Source: Candidatus Opimibacter skivensis
GTDB taxonomy: Bacteria > Bacteroidota > Bacteroidia > Chitinophagales > Saprospiraceae
Length of the DNA: 64,000 nucleotides
Assembly (NCBI GenBank): GCA_016722045.1
Contig: JADKGY010000008.1
Location: 1 to 64,000, forward strand
Direction: 5' to 3'
Made by a program: the position numbers and the translations under genes. The notes beneath the pieces were generated by a model, which saw only the letters and a list, made by a program, of their open reading frames with translations, made no database searches and had not been told where the DNA came from. Below, in pieces: positions 10,501-19,163 of the stretch. Positions within the stretch are counted from its first letter, which is position 1, and each line of letters opens with the position of its first letter.

Positions 10501-13500
10501 GCTCGCACATTGTACAGTGACATTGCCAGGACACATGATAAATGGAACTGTGTTGTCAAACACCGTAATCGTTTGTGAACAGGTAGCTGAATTGCCGCAT
10601 TCATCTGTCGCTCTGTAGGTACGTGTTATGTTAAATCTGTTAGTACATGTCAGATTTGAAACCACATCATTGACAAATGTGACCGATGCTACTCCATTAC
10701 AATTATCTGATGCAGTGACCAGCGCAGGATTTGGTTGTGGTACAAGGTTCGCACATTGTACAGTGATATTACCTGGACACATGATGAATGGAACTGTATT
10801 ATCAAAAACAGTTATAGTCTGTGAACAGGTAGCGGAATTACCGCATTCATCTGTCGCCCTGTAGGTACGTGTTACATTATATCTGTTGGTACAGGTTTGA
10901 TTTGAAATCACGTCATCGACAAAAGTGACCGTGGCCATTCCATTGCAATTATCAGATACGGTGACCAGGGCTATGTTTGGTTGTGGGACAAGGCTAGCGC
11001 ATTGTACCGTCACATTGCCCGGGCACATGATAAACGGTACGGTATTGTCAAATACGGTAATTGTCTGTGAACATGTCGCTGAATTGCCACATTCATCTGT
11101 CGCTCTATAAGTACGTGTGACATTAAATCTGTTGACACATGTCTGATTTGACGTCACATCACCGACAAAGGTGACTGTTGCTACTCCATTGCAATTGTCA
11201 GATACGGTGACAAGTGCTGTATTTGGCTGTGGTACCAGACTTGCGCATTGTACGGTGACATTGCCGGGGCACATGATAAACGGTACGGTATTATCAAATA
11301 CGGTAATCGTCTGTGCGCAGGTGGCTGAATTCCCGCATTCATCTGTCGCTCTATAGGTACGTGTGACATTAAATCTGTTGACACATGTCTGATTTGACGT
11401 CACATCACCGACAAAGGTGACTGTTGCCATTCCATTGCAATTATCAGATACGGTGACAAGGGCAATGTTTGGCTGTGGTACCAGACTTGCGCATTGTACG
11501 GTGACATTGCCGGGGCACATGATAAACGGTACGGTATTATCAAATACGGTAATTGTCTGTGAACAAGTCGCTGAGTTGCCACATTCATCTGTCGCTCTAT
11601 AGGTACGTGTGACATTAAATCTGTTGACACATGTCTGATTTGACGTCACGTCACCGACAAAGGTGACCGTCGCCATTCCATTGCAATTGTCAGATACGGT
11701 GACAAGTGCTGTATTTGGCTGTGGTACCTGGCTAGCGCATTGTACAGTGACATTGCCTGGACACATGATGAATGGTACTGTATTATCAAAAACAGTTATA
11801 GACTGTGAACATGTGGCGGAATTACCACACTCATCTGTTGCCCTATAGGTACGTGTTACATTATATCTGTTAGTACAGGTTTGATTTGAAATCACATCAT
11901 CGACAAAGGTGACCGTGGCCATTCCATTGCAATTATCAGATACGGTGACAAGCGCTGTATTTGGCTGTGGTACCTGACTGGCACATTGTACCGTTATATT
12001 GCCAGGACACATGATGAATGGTACAGTATTGTCAAACACTGTAATCGTCTGTGAGCAGGTAGCGGAATTACCGCATTCATCTGTCGCTCTATAGGTACGT
12101 GTGACATTATATCTATTGGTACATGTCTGATTTGAAATCGCGTCTCCGACAAAAGTGACCGTGGCAATTCCATTGCAATTATCAGATACGGTGACAAGTG
12201 CCGTATTTGGCTGTGGTACCTGGCTGGCACATTGCACTGTTACATTTCCAGGACACATGATAAACGGTACCGTATTGTCAAACACAGTGATGGTCTGTGC
12301 GCAGGTGGCTGAATTACCGCATTCATCTGTAGCCCTGTAGGTACGTGTTACATTATATCTATTGGTGCATGTTTGATTTGAAATCACATCATCGACAAAG
12401 GTGACCGTGGCCATTCCATTGCAATTATCAGATACGGTGACAAGGGCAATGTTTGGCTGTGGCACAAGGCTTGCGCATTGTACAGTTACATTGCCGGGGC
12501 ACATGATAAACGGTACGGTATTGTCAAATACGGAGATTAATTGAGTACAAATAGCTGAATTACCGCATTGATCAGTGGCCCTGTATGTCCTTGTTAAATT
12601 AAATCGATTGACACAGGTTTGATTGCTTATAGCGTCTCCAACAAAAGAGACAACTGAAGTCCCACAATTATCGGAAGCGACAACCAGGGATGTATTAGGC
12701 GCAGGCACCTCACTTGCGCACTGCACATTGACAGTAGGTGGGCAGGTAATTGATGGGGGTGTTGTATCGACTACATCAATAGTTCTGGAACAAGATGCAG
12801 AATTTCCACAATCATCAACAGCCGTCCATGTCCGAGTGACTGAATATTGCTGAGGACACTGGCCCGGAACGATTATGTCAGCAAAAGTAACCGTTGGAAG
12901 AGGATTACAATTGTCCGAAGCTTCAGCTGTTCCGAAATTGGGCAATCCGGTCATATTTCCCATTATATTAACATCATCGATTACTAACAGGAACTGATCA
13001 TTGGATATATTTCTAAATGCAATGCGTACAGTTTGTCCCACATAAGCACTCAGGCTAATAGATCGAGCAGTCCATGTCGCGTTTTCGTTAGGAATGTTAA
13101 GTAATAATGTTGATGCAGAAACCATATTGCCCAAAGCACCTGTACTTCCTGAAGGTACGCTCGGAGCTACCATTATCCTGACTTCATAGCCATCAGGGAA
13201 TAGTGGATCATAAGCTTTGGCGTTCCAGTTTAGAACACTTGATGGTTGCAATAACACAGGAGGTGTCCACATCCAATCATCAGCGGCTCCTACAGGAGTA
13301 TAATATGATGTGCTGAAAGCAACCGAATCAGCAACATTATTTTGAAAATCCTCTCTTCTTTCCCATGCTTCATTAATATAACTTACTTGTGCATTGGGGG
13401 TACGGTTGTCAACATTAACCTTTAACCATCCGGGAGGGAAAGTATACGTACCTGCACCACCAGAAGTAGGCCCGGGTATGCCATCAAAATCTTCAGAAAA

Positions 13501-16500
13501 GAGAACCAGAGGGCTTGTAGATAAGGATGAACATTCTACCGGAGACACTACTGTAGGACAAGTGATCACAGGAGGTGTATTATCAAACACAAAAATGGTC
13601 TGTGAGCATGTCGCTGAATTACCACACTCATCTGTTGCCCTATAGGTACGTGTTACATCATACCTATTGGTACATGTTTGATTCGAAATCACATCACCCA
13701 CGAATGTGACTGAAGCCAGTCCATTGCAATTGTCAGAGGCAATGACGCTTGTTGTATTTGGCACTGGAACCTGGCTGGCACATTGTACTGTCACATTTCC
13801 AGGACACATGATAAACGGTACTGTATTGTCAAAAACTGTAATCGTCTGTGCGCAGGTGGCTGAATTACCGCATTCATCTGTCGCTCTATAGGTACGTGTG
13901 ACATTAAATCTGTTGACACATGTCTGATTTGAAGTCACGTCACCGACAAAGGTGACTGTTGCTACTCCATTGCAATTATCAGATACGGTGACAAGGGCAA
14001 TGTTTGGCTGTGGTATCAGACTTGCGCATTGTACGGTGACATTGCCGGGGCACATGATAAACGGTACGGTATTATCAAATACGGTAATTGTCTGTGAACA
14101 AGTCGCTGAGTTGCCACATTCATCTGTCGCTCTATAGGTACGTGTGACATTAAATCTGTTGACACATGTCTGATTTGAAGTCACGTCACCGACAAAGGTG
14201 ACTGTTGCCATTCCATTGCAATTATCAGATACAGTGACAAGGGCTATGTTTGGCTGTGGTACAAGGCTAGCGCATTGTACAGTTACATTGCCGGGACACA
14301 TGATAAATGGTACAGTGTTGTCAAATACTGTAATTGTTTGTGAGCATGTGGCTGAATTACCACACTCATCTGTCGCTCTATAGGTACGTGTTACATTAAA
14401 CCTGTTGGTACATGTCTGATTTGAAGTCACGTCACCGACAAAGGTGACTGTTGCTATTCCATTGCAATTATCAGATACGGTGACCAGGGCCGTATTTGGT
14501 TGTGGTACCTGGCTGGCACATTGCACTGTTACATCTCCGGGACACATGATGAACGGAACGGTATTGTCAAACACAGTGATCGTCTGTGAACATGACGCTG
14601 AATTCCCGCATTCATCTGTCGCTCTATAGGTACGTGTGACATTAAATCTGTTGACACATGTCTGATTTGAAGTCACGTCACCGACAAAGGTGACTGTCGC
14701 AATTCCATTGCAATTATCAGATACGGTGACAAGAGCCGTATTTGGCTGTGGTACCTGGCTGGCACATTGCACTGTTACATTTCCAGGACACATGATGAAT
14801 GGTACAGTATTGTCAAACACTGTAATCGTCTGTGCGCAGGTGGCTGAATTTCCGCATTCATCTGTAGCCCTGTACGTACGTATCAAATTATACCTGTTCG
14901 TACACGTCTGATTAGTAATTACATCATTGACAAACGTAACTGATGCCAGTCCATTACAATTATCGGATGCCGTCACAAGGGTTGGATTTGCCGGGGGAAC
15001 AAGGCTAGCACATTGTACTGTAATATCGCCCGGACACAGGATGAATGGTACAGTATTGTCAAACACCGTGATTGTCTGCGAACATGACGCTGAATTACCA
15101 CACTCATCTATTGCCCTGTAGGTACGGGTTACATTATATCTATTGGTACATGTTTGATTTGAAATCACATCGTCGACAAATGACACTGTCGCCAGCCCAT
15201 TACAATTGTCTGATGCTGTTACTAATAATGGATTGGGCAGTGGCACCTGACTTGCACACTGTACTGTGATATTGCCCGGACACATGATAAATGGCGCCAT
15301 ATTATCAAAGACAGTTATGGTCTGTGAGCAAGTGGCAGAATTGCCGCATTCATCAATAGCCCTGTAAGTTCGGGTCACATTATACCTGTTGATACATGTT
15401 TGTGCCGAGATCACATCATCAACAAAAGTGACTGTTGCTAAACCATTGCAGTTGTCTGTTGCAATGACAAGTCCAGGATTTGGTAGTGGAACAAGGCTTG
15501 CGCACTGCACGGTTGTATTCACCGGACAAGTTATTGATGGTGGGGTGGTATCAAAGACGTGTATATTTTGTGCACATGTGGCTGAATTACCGCATTCATC
15601 AATAGCTCTGTATGTACGGGTTATATCAAACCGGTTGGTACATATTTGATTCGAGAAGACATCACTGACAAATGTCACAGTGGCTACTCCGCCACAATTG
15701 TCGGAAGTGGTGACGCTGGTCGTACTAGGTAAGGGAACCTGATTAGCACATTGCACTGTGATATCACCTGGACATGCAATTGAAGGCGGCGTATTGTCAA
15801 ATACTGTAATCGTCTGTGCGCACGTAGATGAATTACCACAAACATCAGTAGCTCTGTAAATCCGTGAAATGGTAAATCTATTCGTACAAGTCATGCCCGT
15901 AATCACATCCGCAACAAATGAGTTGGTTACAACTCCTGAACAATTATCAGTAGATGTTACAAGTCCCGGATTTGCAACTGGTACCATGTTGGCACAAGAC
16001 ACTGTGATGGGCTGAGGACAAGTGATCATAGGTGCTATATTATCAAACACCCTTATGGTCTGCGTGCAGGTTGCGGAATTTCCGCATGCGTCTGTAGCTC
16101 TGTAAATCCTGCTTACAATAAACTGGTTATCGCAGTTGACGTTTGAAATCACATCTGCCAGATGCGTTATGACGGCTGGACTACAAACATCCGTCGCTGT
16201 GACAAGAGCCGGATTCGGGACCGGGACATCGCTCTGACATTGCACAGTTATATCATTTGGACAGGTGATGCCTGGTGGTGTATTATCCTGAACCTGTATT
16301 GTCTGTGTACAAGTGGATGAATTGCCACATACATCATTAGCTCTGTATGTCCTTTTCACTGTATATCTGTCAGCACAAGTCTGATTGCTGATCGCATCTC
16401 CCAGAAATATTATTGTTGTAGCTCCGCCGCAATCGTCGGTTGCAGTTACACTTCCGGGGTTTGGTGAAGGAACCTGGAACGCACATTGCACGGTAATATC

Positions 16501-17475
16501 CGTCGGACACATGATTGATGGCCCGGTAGTGTCAATGACACTGATCAATTGAACGCATGTATCAGCGCCACCGCATGTATTCGTTGCAATCCACGTTCTG
16601 GTGATAGAAAAATTGTGCGGACAATTTCCTGCCATAGTAACATCACTGAATGTAATAACAGGTGTACCAGGGCAATTATCTGTAGCTGTCGCAAAGCCAG
16701 TTGTTGTAGGTAATGTAGACTGTGTACACTGTATAGTAGTATCAGCAGCGCACACGATCATTGAAGAGCAGTCGATAGAGGTACAAATAGTCGGTAAGGG
16801 CATACCATATGGAGGGGTACCGGGACCAGAATAAACCCAGTTGAATTGAACTACATTTTCTATAGATGGGAGCGAAGTTCCTCCTGAAGGGTCGTTATGG
16901 TCTACAATTGTAATGACCACTCCATCATCACCGGGAAGAAATCCACCATTGACAGGATTGCTTTCAAGATCCCATATAACTGGTGGACAAAAGGGAACTT
17001 GTGTCGGGACAGAAGGGTCAACCACAAAGCACACCTGATAAAGAGTTGTCCAGGTTACGGTGCTCAGTATAGTTGGAGGTGCCGCCGGGGTATACATGAT
17101 CACTGAGTTTTCAAAATCATAATTATCAGCAGAACCGAAAATGAAGCCAGGGCCGGTAGGCGGATTGAAAGGATCCGGAGAAGTAGCCAGCATGTAGCCC
17201 GGTGCAAAATTGCGAAATCCTATTCCTAATGGGGCGATCTCCATCAAGAAGTCATCATAAAAGAACCGGACATTCATACCAAACACCTGGATATTTGTGG
17301 TGTCTGCTAAAAACTGAACATCCAGACAATATAATGAGGCTCCACATTCAAATGTTGGATTTGCAAATCGGACGGTAACCGTCGTATCAGATTGAGATGA
17401 TGCCTTTGTACTAATTCCGGACATTAATAAATACAACGCAAGGAGCATCAAGATTTTGGGGGTTTGGCAATTCAT
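4576..17475 (-). CDS. giant HYR-repeat T9SS sorting-domain protein (about 4,300 aa)
   Basis: The frame is open to 17598, but the ATG at 17475 is preferred because it starts a proper signal peptide (MNCQTPKILMLLALYLLMSG, cleavage near ASSQ); the longer start adds 41 hydrophilic residues. In order: signal peptide; cohesin-like beta domain (VTVRFANP, FGMNVRFFYDD); about 42 HYR-type modules by my hand count (about 16,770 down to about 5,210); a PKD-like domain (about 4,930-5,205); and a T9SS type A sorting domain (NLWPNPANGSVNLSFES, about 4,576-4,830). The typical module is 82 aa (246 bp) with six cysteines at fixed positions (MCPG, QCAS, DNCNG, QTC, ECGNS, TCSQ). Modules at about 10,000-15,700 are nearly identical in DNA. 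Two modules are interrupted by other domains (see the entries at 9432-9945 and 12940-13515). A secreted or surface fibre or adhesin is likely from family knowledge; the ligand is unknown. Expression would be costly. Confidence 0.88.
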   Translation of the reverse strand: MNCQTPKILMLLALYLLMSGISTKASSQSDTTVTVRFANPTFECGASLYCLDVQFLADTTNIQVFGMNVRFFYDDFLMEIAPLGIGFRNFAPGYMLATSPDPFNPPTGPGFIFGSADNYDFENSVIMYTPAAPPTILSTVTWTTLYQVCFVVDPSVPTQVPFCPPVIWDLESNPVNGGFLPGDDGVVITIVDHNDPSGGTSLPSIENVVQFNWVYSGPGTPPYGMPLPTICTSIDCSSMIVCAADTTIQCTQSTLPTTTGFATATDNCPGTPVITFSDVTMAGNCPHNFSITRTWIATNTCGGADTCVQLISVIDTTGPSIMCPTDITVQCAFQVPSPNPGSVTATDDCGGATTIIFLGDAISNQTCADRYTVKRTYRANDVCGNSSTCTQTIQVQDNTPPGITCPNDITVQCQSDVPVPNPALVTATDVCSPAVITHLADVISNVNCDNQFIVSRIYRATDACGNSATCTQTIRVFDNIAPMITCPQPITVSCANMVPVANPGLVTSTDNCSGVVTNSFVADVITGMTCTNRFTISRIYRATDVCGNSSTCAQTITVFDNTPPSIACPGDITVQCANQVPLPSTTSVTTSDNCGGVATVTFVSDVFSNQICTNRFDITRTYRAIDECGNSATCAQNIHVFDTTPPSITCPVNTTVQCASLVPLPNPGLVIATDNCNGLATVTFVDDVISAQTCINRYNVTRTYRAIDECGNSATCSQTITVFDNMAPFIMCPGNITVQCASQVPLPNPLLVTASDNCNGLATVSFVDDVISNQTCTNRYNVTRTYRAIDECGNSASCSQTITVFDNTVPFILCPGDITVQCASLVPPANPTLVTASDNCNGLASVTFVNDVITNQTCTNRYNLIRTYRATDECGNSATCAQTITVFDNTVPFIMCPGNVTVQCASQVPQPNTALVTVSDNCNGIATVTFVGDVTSNQTCVNRFNVTRTYRATDECGNSASCSQTITVFDNTVPFIMCPGDVTVQCASQVPQPNTALVTVSDNCNGIATVTFVGDVTSNQTCTNRFNVTRTYRATDECGNSATCSQTITVFDNTVPFIMCPGNVTVQCASLVPQPNIALVTVSDNCNGMATVTFVGDVTSNQTCVNRFNVTRTYRATDECGNSATCSQTITVFDNTVPFIMCPGNVTVQCASLIPQPNIALVTVSDNCNGVATVTFVGDVTSNQTCVNRFNVTRTYRATDECGNSATCAQTITVFDNTVPFIMCPGNVTVQCASQVPVPNTTSVIASDNCNGLASVTFVGDVISNQTCTNRYDVTRTYRATDECGNSATCSQTIFVFDNTPPVITCPTVVSPVECSSLSTSPLVLFSEDFDGIPGPTSGGAGTYTFPPGWLKVNVDNRTPNAQVSYINEAWERREDFQNNVADSVAFSTSYYTPVGAADDWMWTPPVLLQPSSVLNWNAKAYDPLFPDGYEVRIMVAPSVPSGSTGALGNMVSASTLLLNIPNENATWTARSISLSAYVGQTVRIAFRNISNDQFLLVIDDVNIMGNMTGLPNFGTAEASDNCNPLPTVTFADIIVPGQCPQQYSVTRTWTAVDDCGNSASCSRTIDVVDTTPPSITCPPTVNVQCASEVPAPNTSLVVASDNCGTSVVSFVGDAISNQTCVNRFNLTRTYRATDQCGNSAICTQLISVFDNTVPFIMCPGNVTVQCASLVPQPNIALVTVSDNCNGMATVTFVDDVISNQTCTNRYNVTRTYRATDECGNSATCAQTITVFDNTVPFIMCPGNVTVQCASQVPQPNTALVTVSDNCNGIATVTFVGDAISNQTCTNRYNVTRTYRATDECGNSATCSQTITVFDNTVPFIMCPGNITVQCASQVPQPNTALVTVSDNCNGMATVTFVDDVISNQTCTNRYNVTRTYRATDECGNSATCSQSITVFDNTVPFIMCPGNVTVQCASQVPQPNTALVTVSDNCNGMATVTFVGDVTSNQTCVNRFNVTRTYRATDECGNSATCSQTITVFDNTVPFIMCPGNVTVQCASLVPQPNIALVTVSDNCNGMATVTFVGDVTSNQTCVNRFNVTRTYRATDECGNSATCAQTITVFDNTVPFIMCPGNVTVQCASLVPQPNTALVTVSDNCNGVATVTFVGDVTSNQTCVNRFNVTRTYRATDECGNSATCSQTITVFDNTVPFIMCPGNVTVQCASLVPQPNIALVTVSDNCNGMATVTFVDDVISNQTCTNRYNVTRTYRATDECGNSATCSQTITVFDNTVPFIMCPGNITVQCANLVPQPNPALVTASDNCNGVASVTFVNDVVSNLTCTNRFNITRTYRATDECGNSATCSQTITVFDNTVPFIMCPGNVTVQCASQVPTPNPATVTVSDNCNGIATVTFVNDVISNQTCVNRFNVTRTYRATDECGNSASCSQTITVFDNTVPFIMCPGNVTVQCASDVPLPNTASVTASDNCNGLATVTFVNDVISNQTCTNRFNVTRTYRATDECGNSSSCSQTITVFDNIPPTISCPPNVVLQCTANTAPGGTNGTATATDNCAGGGPLPEVWINEFHYDNTGVDAGEFIEVAGPAGTDLSVYSIVLYNGTGGAVYDTDPLTGIIPNQSNGFGTMFLAYPSNGIQNGAPDGIALVKNGTTLIQFLSYEGTFVGVGGPANGILSTSIGAVQELGTEPLGLSLNLTGNGNMYSNFVWAGPSAQSPGALNPGQVILPFTGVGPTVVSTDAIVPGACPQAYTINRTWRATDACGNSSSCLQTLQVIDNTPPSITCPINVTVQCASQVPVFNIGAVASTDNCGGITTVTFVNDVISNQTCTNRFNVTRTYRATDQCGNSATCSQTITVFDNTVPTIMCPGNVTVDCAFQVPQPNPASVTASDNCSAAATVTFLNDVITNQTCNDRFNVLRTYIAVDECGNSATCSQTITVFDNIPPVFMCPGNVTVQCASQVPAPVTEGLFATDNCSVEGFIPVAFIGDVIANQTCTNRFNVLRTYSATDACGNSSSCIQTITVFDNTVPTIMCPGNVTVQCASQVPQPNPALVTASDNCNGLATVSFVNDVISNQTCINRFNVTRTYRAVDECGNSATCSQTITVFDNIAPSIQCPGNVTVQCANQVPAVSTASVVSSDNCGGAATISFVNDVVSNQTCTNRFVVTRTYRATDACGNSSTCSQTISVFDNIPPSIQCPGNVTVQCANQVPAVNTASVVASDNCGGGATVTFVNDVITNQTCADRFNVVRTYRATDACGNSASCSQTIVVFDNIPPTIMCPGNITVQCANQVPTVTTAGVVAADNCGGGATVTIGSDVITNQTCINRFNVLRTFRATDACGNSATCTQTIVVFDNTPPTLTVVDPLLNGIPNGGTLSIQCLGQDPSFSLPTFTISSINATDNCSGNVTFTFNQVLVAEGNCAVDGFILRYRLTWSAIDACGNSSSYSIFMDLVDHVAPTLHNVPPDITVNCDEIPPVPTNIFATDECLCACIIVFNESQPAPGCQNGQVITRTWRATDDCGNQGTSIQHIKLVDHKAPELIMIQPELANVKDGDILNYTCNEGGIPEFYDHLSAESINSPVSCGSAGIITFDVQTKVTNNCKRFGYLEQRILHWRGVDLCGNVSNLTITARLIDNEAPVLIGVPDTTCVDDPALKLVDATDNCGHPFIRFWDTKIPNPCGSGFAFQRTYEAYDACGNSVRDTSILIPNDHAHPNLIWVNPILKDLQFGEILIVECNGQNGKYTNFGPQDVRLEDACSFGTEVLFEEKVRESGDCADGVIAVVDLTWSAQDICGNQTIETITAHVVDTTPPVILNFKPEITIGCNQPLPKATATDNCGSVDITTQDTTIPGDCAYKYDVQRIITATDHCGNVTTQTQIVHVGDSNGPVIQGVVDELCDDLSIPEVTAFDECAGKFVEVTMTQDTLDVAACKDGIVVERIWSAVDICGDVATIKQMIIVGDKIAPVIEIPTWSIILKYIDQGDDDVVYLSQEDIIKQLNDLDDGSVYVHDNCDTQIIPVFTLEVTYSDNCAEDGYFEHRVYTWVATDACGNSSSISFSVNIMDDIAPIITDAPKDASVICAQLPPVPPVHAIDPAGPVTVTYEQIVEPGGAPGEYKVTRRWTARDACGNVTVAEQHILWIPDTFLSCDILLPASVQCNSHGVVITGDVNGGLGTLTYYWEVLGEACFIQAGQGTPSIDIYVGWSEVTIRLTITDAYGCSTTCGATIDCVLPGGNPFIGADPATNAEAPNNSVVVNAPPVTDHASTDYLTELNLWPNPANGSVNLSFESSVKQDVKFTLLNYLGQVIHTDQINAHKGYNSKKVDVSSIPEGSYLMQVKSDRSMYTKVIVILHND
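9432..9945 (-). other. lamin-tail-like domain inserted inside one HYR module of the giant
   Basis: One HYR module starts normally (ISCPPNVVLQC ... ATDNCAGGGPLP) and is interrupted by about 170 residues. These begin EVWINEFHYDNTG, run through GEFIEVAGPAG and YSIVLYNGTGG, and end near SPGALNPGQ. The pattern is that of the lamin-tail domain found in secreted bacterial proteins. The module then resumes (PTVVSTDAIVPG, CPQAYTINRTW, ACGNSSSC). Confidence 0.75.
12940..13515 (-). other. choice-of-anchor-J-like domain inserted inside one HYR module of the giant
   Basis: A module begins ITCPTVVSPVECSS and is split by about 190 residues. The insert has the look of the cleaved-adhesin/choice-of-anchor J family: FSEDFDG near its start, PPGWLKVNVDN, DDWMWTPPV, and VRIAFRNISNDQFLLVIDDV near its end. 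The module then continues GTAEASDNCNPLPTVTF and ends with the usual DDCGNSASC. Confidence 0.75.
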
Positions 17476-18159
17476 TGATTTTAATTTTGTTTTGATTGAA
17501 AGAAAGGAACTATCACGAGTTGTATGATTCGCTTTAGCACACAGTCCGTTTTTGCGGCTGTTGATAAGCGTTTCTACTTGAGATGTTCCAGTTTTCATTC
17601 TGTTTTATTTATTTATTTAGCAATAGTTGTCATTACATATATCCATCCTACCTACCTATTGTCATTCCACAAAGACACGCCTCAAAAGGCTTGTTTTTTT
17701 AGGCTTATTGATGGAGCATCCAAACGATAGGCGGCAGAAATAATCATAGCGGAAATCCGAGGCTGCTGGATAGCAGGCTCCGCGGTTGGTTGGTTGGGAG
17801 GTTCTATGTGGCATGAGATAAAAACTCATGGGTTTTATTAGGGGTTTCGCACTTTTTTACTAGCGTGCAAGATCGAAAAATAATCAATACAAACCACCTA
17901 TTCTAGTACAAATGAATAGTTTACATGAAAAAAAACCTGTGCTCCATCTGTCCCAATGTTTATAAGGGAATTCTTCGATTCATTCAATCAATGTAACTGA
18001 GGTTGATGTACTCATTAATAATTTTTTTTCTGCCATATTTGTTAATTAATATATATGTGGGTTTCAAAAATGTTGTTTCCTTTAAAGGTCTGAGAATATA
18101 CCCTGGGACAGGATATTCTAAAAAATCCGGTACCCTTTTATTGATTATTATTGCTATTC
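17476..18159. other. intergenic region, divergent promoters of the giant gene and the aspartoacylase-family gene
   Basis: About 680 bases. No gene is supported. The short plus-strand frame at 18003-18188 ends inside the next gene and has no family I recognise. The segment 17,761-17,805 (ggctccgcggttgg and surroundings) resembles the flank of the 44-nt repeat at 34664 and may be a decayed relative. Promoters are expected here, but I could not fix one. Confidence 0.5.
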
Positions 18160-19089
18160 ATGGAGAAGAGAATCATCGGCCGTTATGAAGGACAGGAGAA
18201 GGGCTCGTTGCTTATTTGTATCGGAGGGATGCATGGTAATGAACCATCAGGAGTGGAGGCTATTGAAGAAGTCTTACGCCTGTTGCACATTGAAAAGAAG
18301 GTGAATCCAACTTTTCTTTATAAAGGTGCCGTGATAGGTGTATGTGGTAATCTAGCAGCATTGAAAGCCAAACAGCGATTCATCACCAGGGATCTCAATC
18401 GGATGCTGACTACTTCAGAATTTGAAAGAGTAAAAAAGCTGGACCCGGCTCATCTTGTTCAAGAAGACAGAGAGTGCCTCGAATTACTAACGGTCATTGA
18501 AGATGAACGAAAAAAATATGATGCACCTCTTACGTTGATATTAGACATGCATACCACGACTGCTGATGGAGGCATATTTACGATCGCTGCAGAAGACGAT
18601 CTCAGCCGTATTCTTGCGAAGGGTTTACATGCTCCGGTCGTCCTGGGTATAGCTGAAGGTCTTGCCGGTACGACAATTGATTATTTCCATCATCCTTCAG
18701 GCGGTTGTTATTGCATCGTATTTGAAGCCGGTCGTCATGATGATCCTGAAGGTGTGCATCGTACAGCAGCAGCCATTATCAATTGTATGCGAACTATCGG
18801 GGCAGTCGAATCCAGAGATGTGGATCATCGTCATGATGGATTGTTGATCAGCCTTTCTTTAGGTTTGCCAAAAATAACCAGACTGATTTATCATTATAAA
18901 ATTCAACCCGGGGAAAAATTTGAAATGCGTCCCGGCTATAAAAATTTTCAGTACGTGAATGCCGGAGATATCCTGGCTAAAAATGAAAATGGTGACGTGA
19001 TTTCGCCTGTGGAAGGATTAATACTCATGCCAAAATATCAACCACAGGGCAATGATGGTTTTTTTATAGTTGAGGTCGTTGAAGCCTGA
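18160..19089 (+). CDS. succinylglutamate desuccinylase/aspartoacylase family protein
   Basis: A 309-aa zinc carboxypeptidase-like deacylase. The ATG at 18160 (MEKRIIGRYEG) is preferred over the TTG nine bases upstream. Zinc-site motifs are present: CIGGMHGNEPSG near residue 22 supplies the HxxE pair, and LDMHTTT supplies the second histidine. RDLNRM matches the substrate-binding arginine region of the family. The C-terminal part (about 230-309, PGEKFEMRPGYKNFQYVNAGDILA) is a beta-barrel-like domain found in many family members. Reactions in the family release an acyl group from an N-acyl amino acid; the actual substrate is not determined. It is convergent with the metalloprotease gene. Confidence 0.85.
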   Translation: MEKRIIGRYEGQEKGSLLICIGGMHGNEPSGVEAIEEVLRLLHIEKKVNPTFLYKGAVIGVCGNLAALKAKQRFITRDLNRMLTTSEFERVKKLDPAHLVQEDRECLELLTVIEDERKKYDAPLTLILDMHTTTADGGIFTIAAEDDLSRILAKGLHAPVVLGIAEGLAGTTIDYFHHPSGGCYCIVFEAGRHDDPEGVHRTAAAIINCMRTIGAVESRDVDHRHDGLLISLSLGLPKITRLIYHYKIQPGEKFEMRPGYKNFQYVNAGDILAKNENGDVISPVEGLILMPKYQPQGNDGFFIVEVVEA

Positions 19090-19100
19090 TCAACACGCGA

Positions 19101-19130
19101 TCAAAAATGTAAATCAATCAGATTTACATT
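19101..19130 (-). terminator. hairpin terminator downstream of the metalloprotease gene
   Basis: A perfect 10-bp stem (19106-19115 with 19121-19130) closes a 5-nt loop. On the minus strand it is followed by a short T run, which fits termination of the metalloprotease transcript. It lies in the 74-bp gap between convergent genes. Confidence 0.65.
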
Positions 19131-19163
19131 GATAGGTTTCGTAAAAACAGAACAACAGATGCT

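Larger units (their letters stand above)
5210..16770 (-). repeat. tandem array of about 42 HYR modules, 246-bp period
   Basis: In-gene tandem repeat. The 246-bp period is directly visible from the recurring reverse complement of the VFDN-VPFIMCPGN segment, for example the spacing 13706, 13952, 14198, 14444, 14690. The last nine modules toward the C-terminus (about 5,200-7,560) are diverged and of variable length, as are the first four or five. The central ones are homogenised. Segment 13,850-14,220 and segment 11,315-11,685 are almost base-identical at an offset of 2,535, which shows block duplication. Confidence 0.9.

Noticed and set aside
7249..15649. A ladder of 60-85-aa plus-strand open frames at 246-base spacing with similar sequences (HCTVTLPGH-type)
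   Set aside because: They are the antisense shadow of the HYR repeat array of the giant gene; spacing and similarity come from the repeats on the other strand.
2198..17475. Cellulosome-type cohesin function for the N-terminal domains
   Set aside because: Only a loose cohesin-like strand pattern is visible and no dockerin is seen; kept as structural resemblance only.
17476..17598. 41-residue N-terminal extension of the giant T9SS protein
   Set aside because: Hydrophilic sequence before a clear signal peptide; export would require the start at 17475.
18003..18188. 61-aa plus-strand hydrophobic frame
   Set aside because: It runs into the aspartoacylase-family gene in another frame; AT-rich sequence gives hydrophobic frames by chance.
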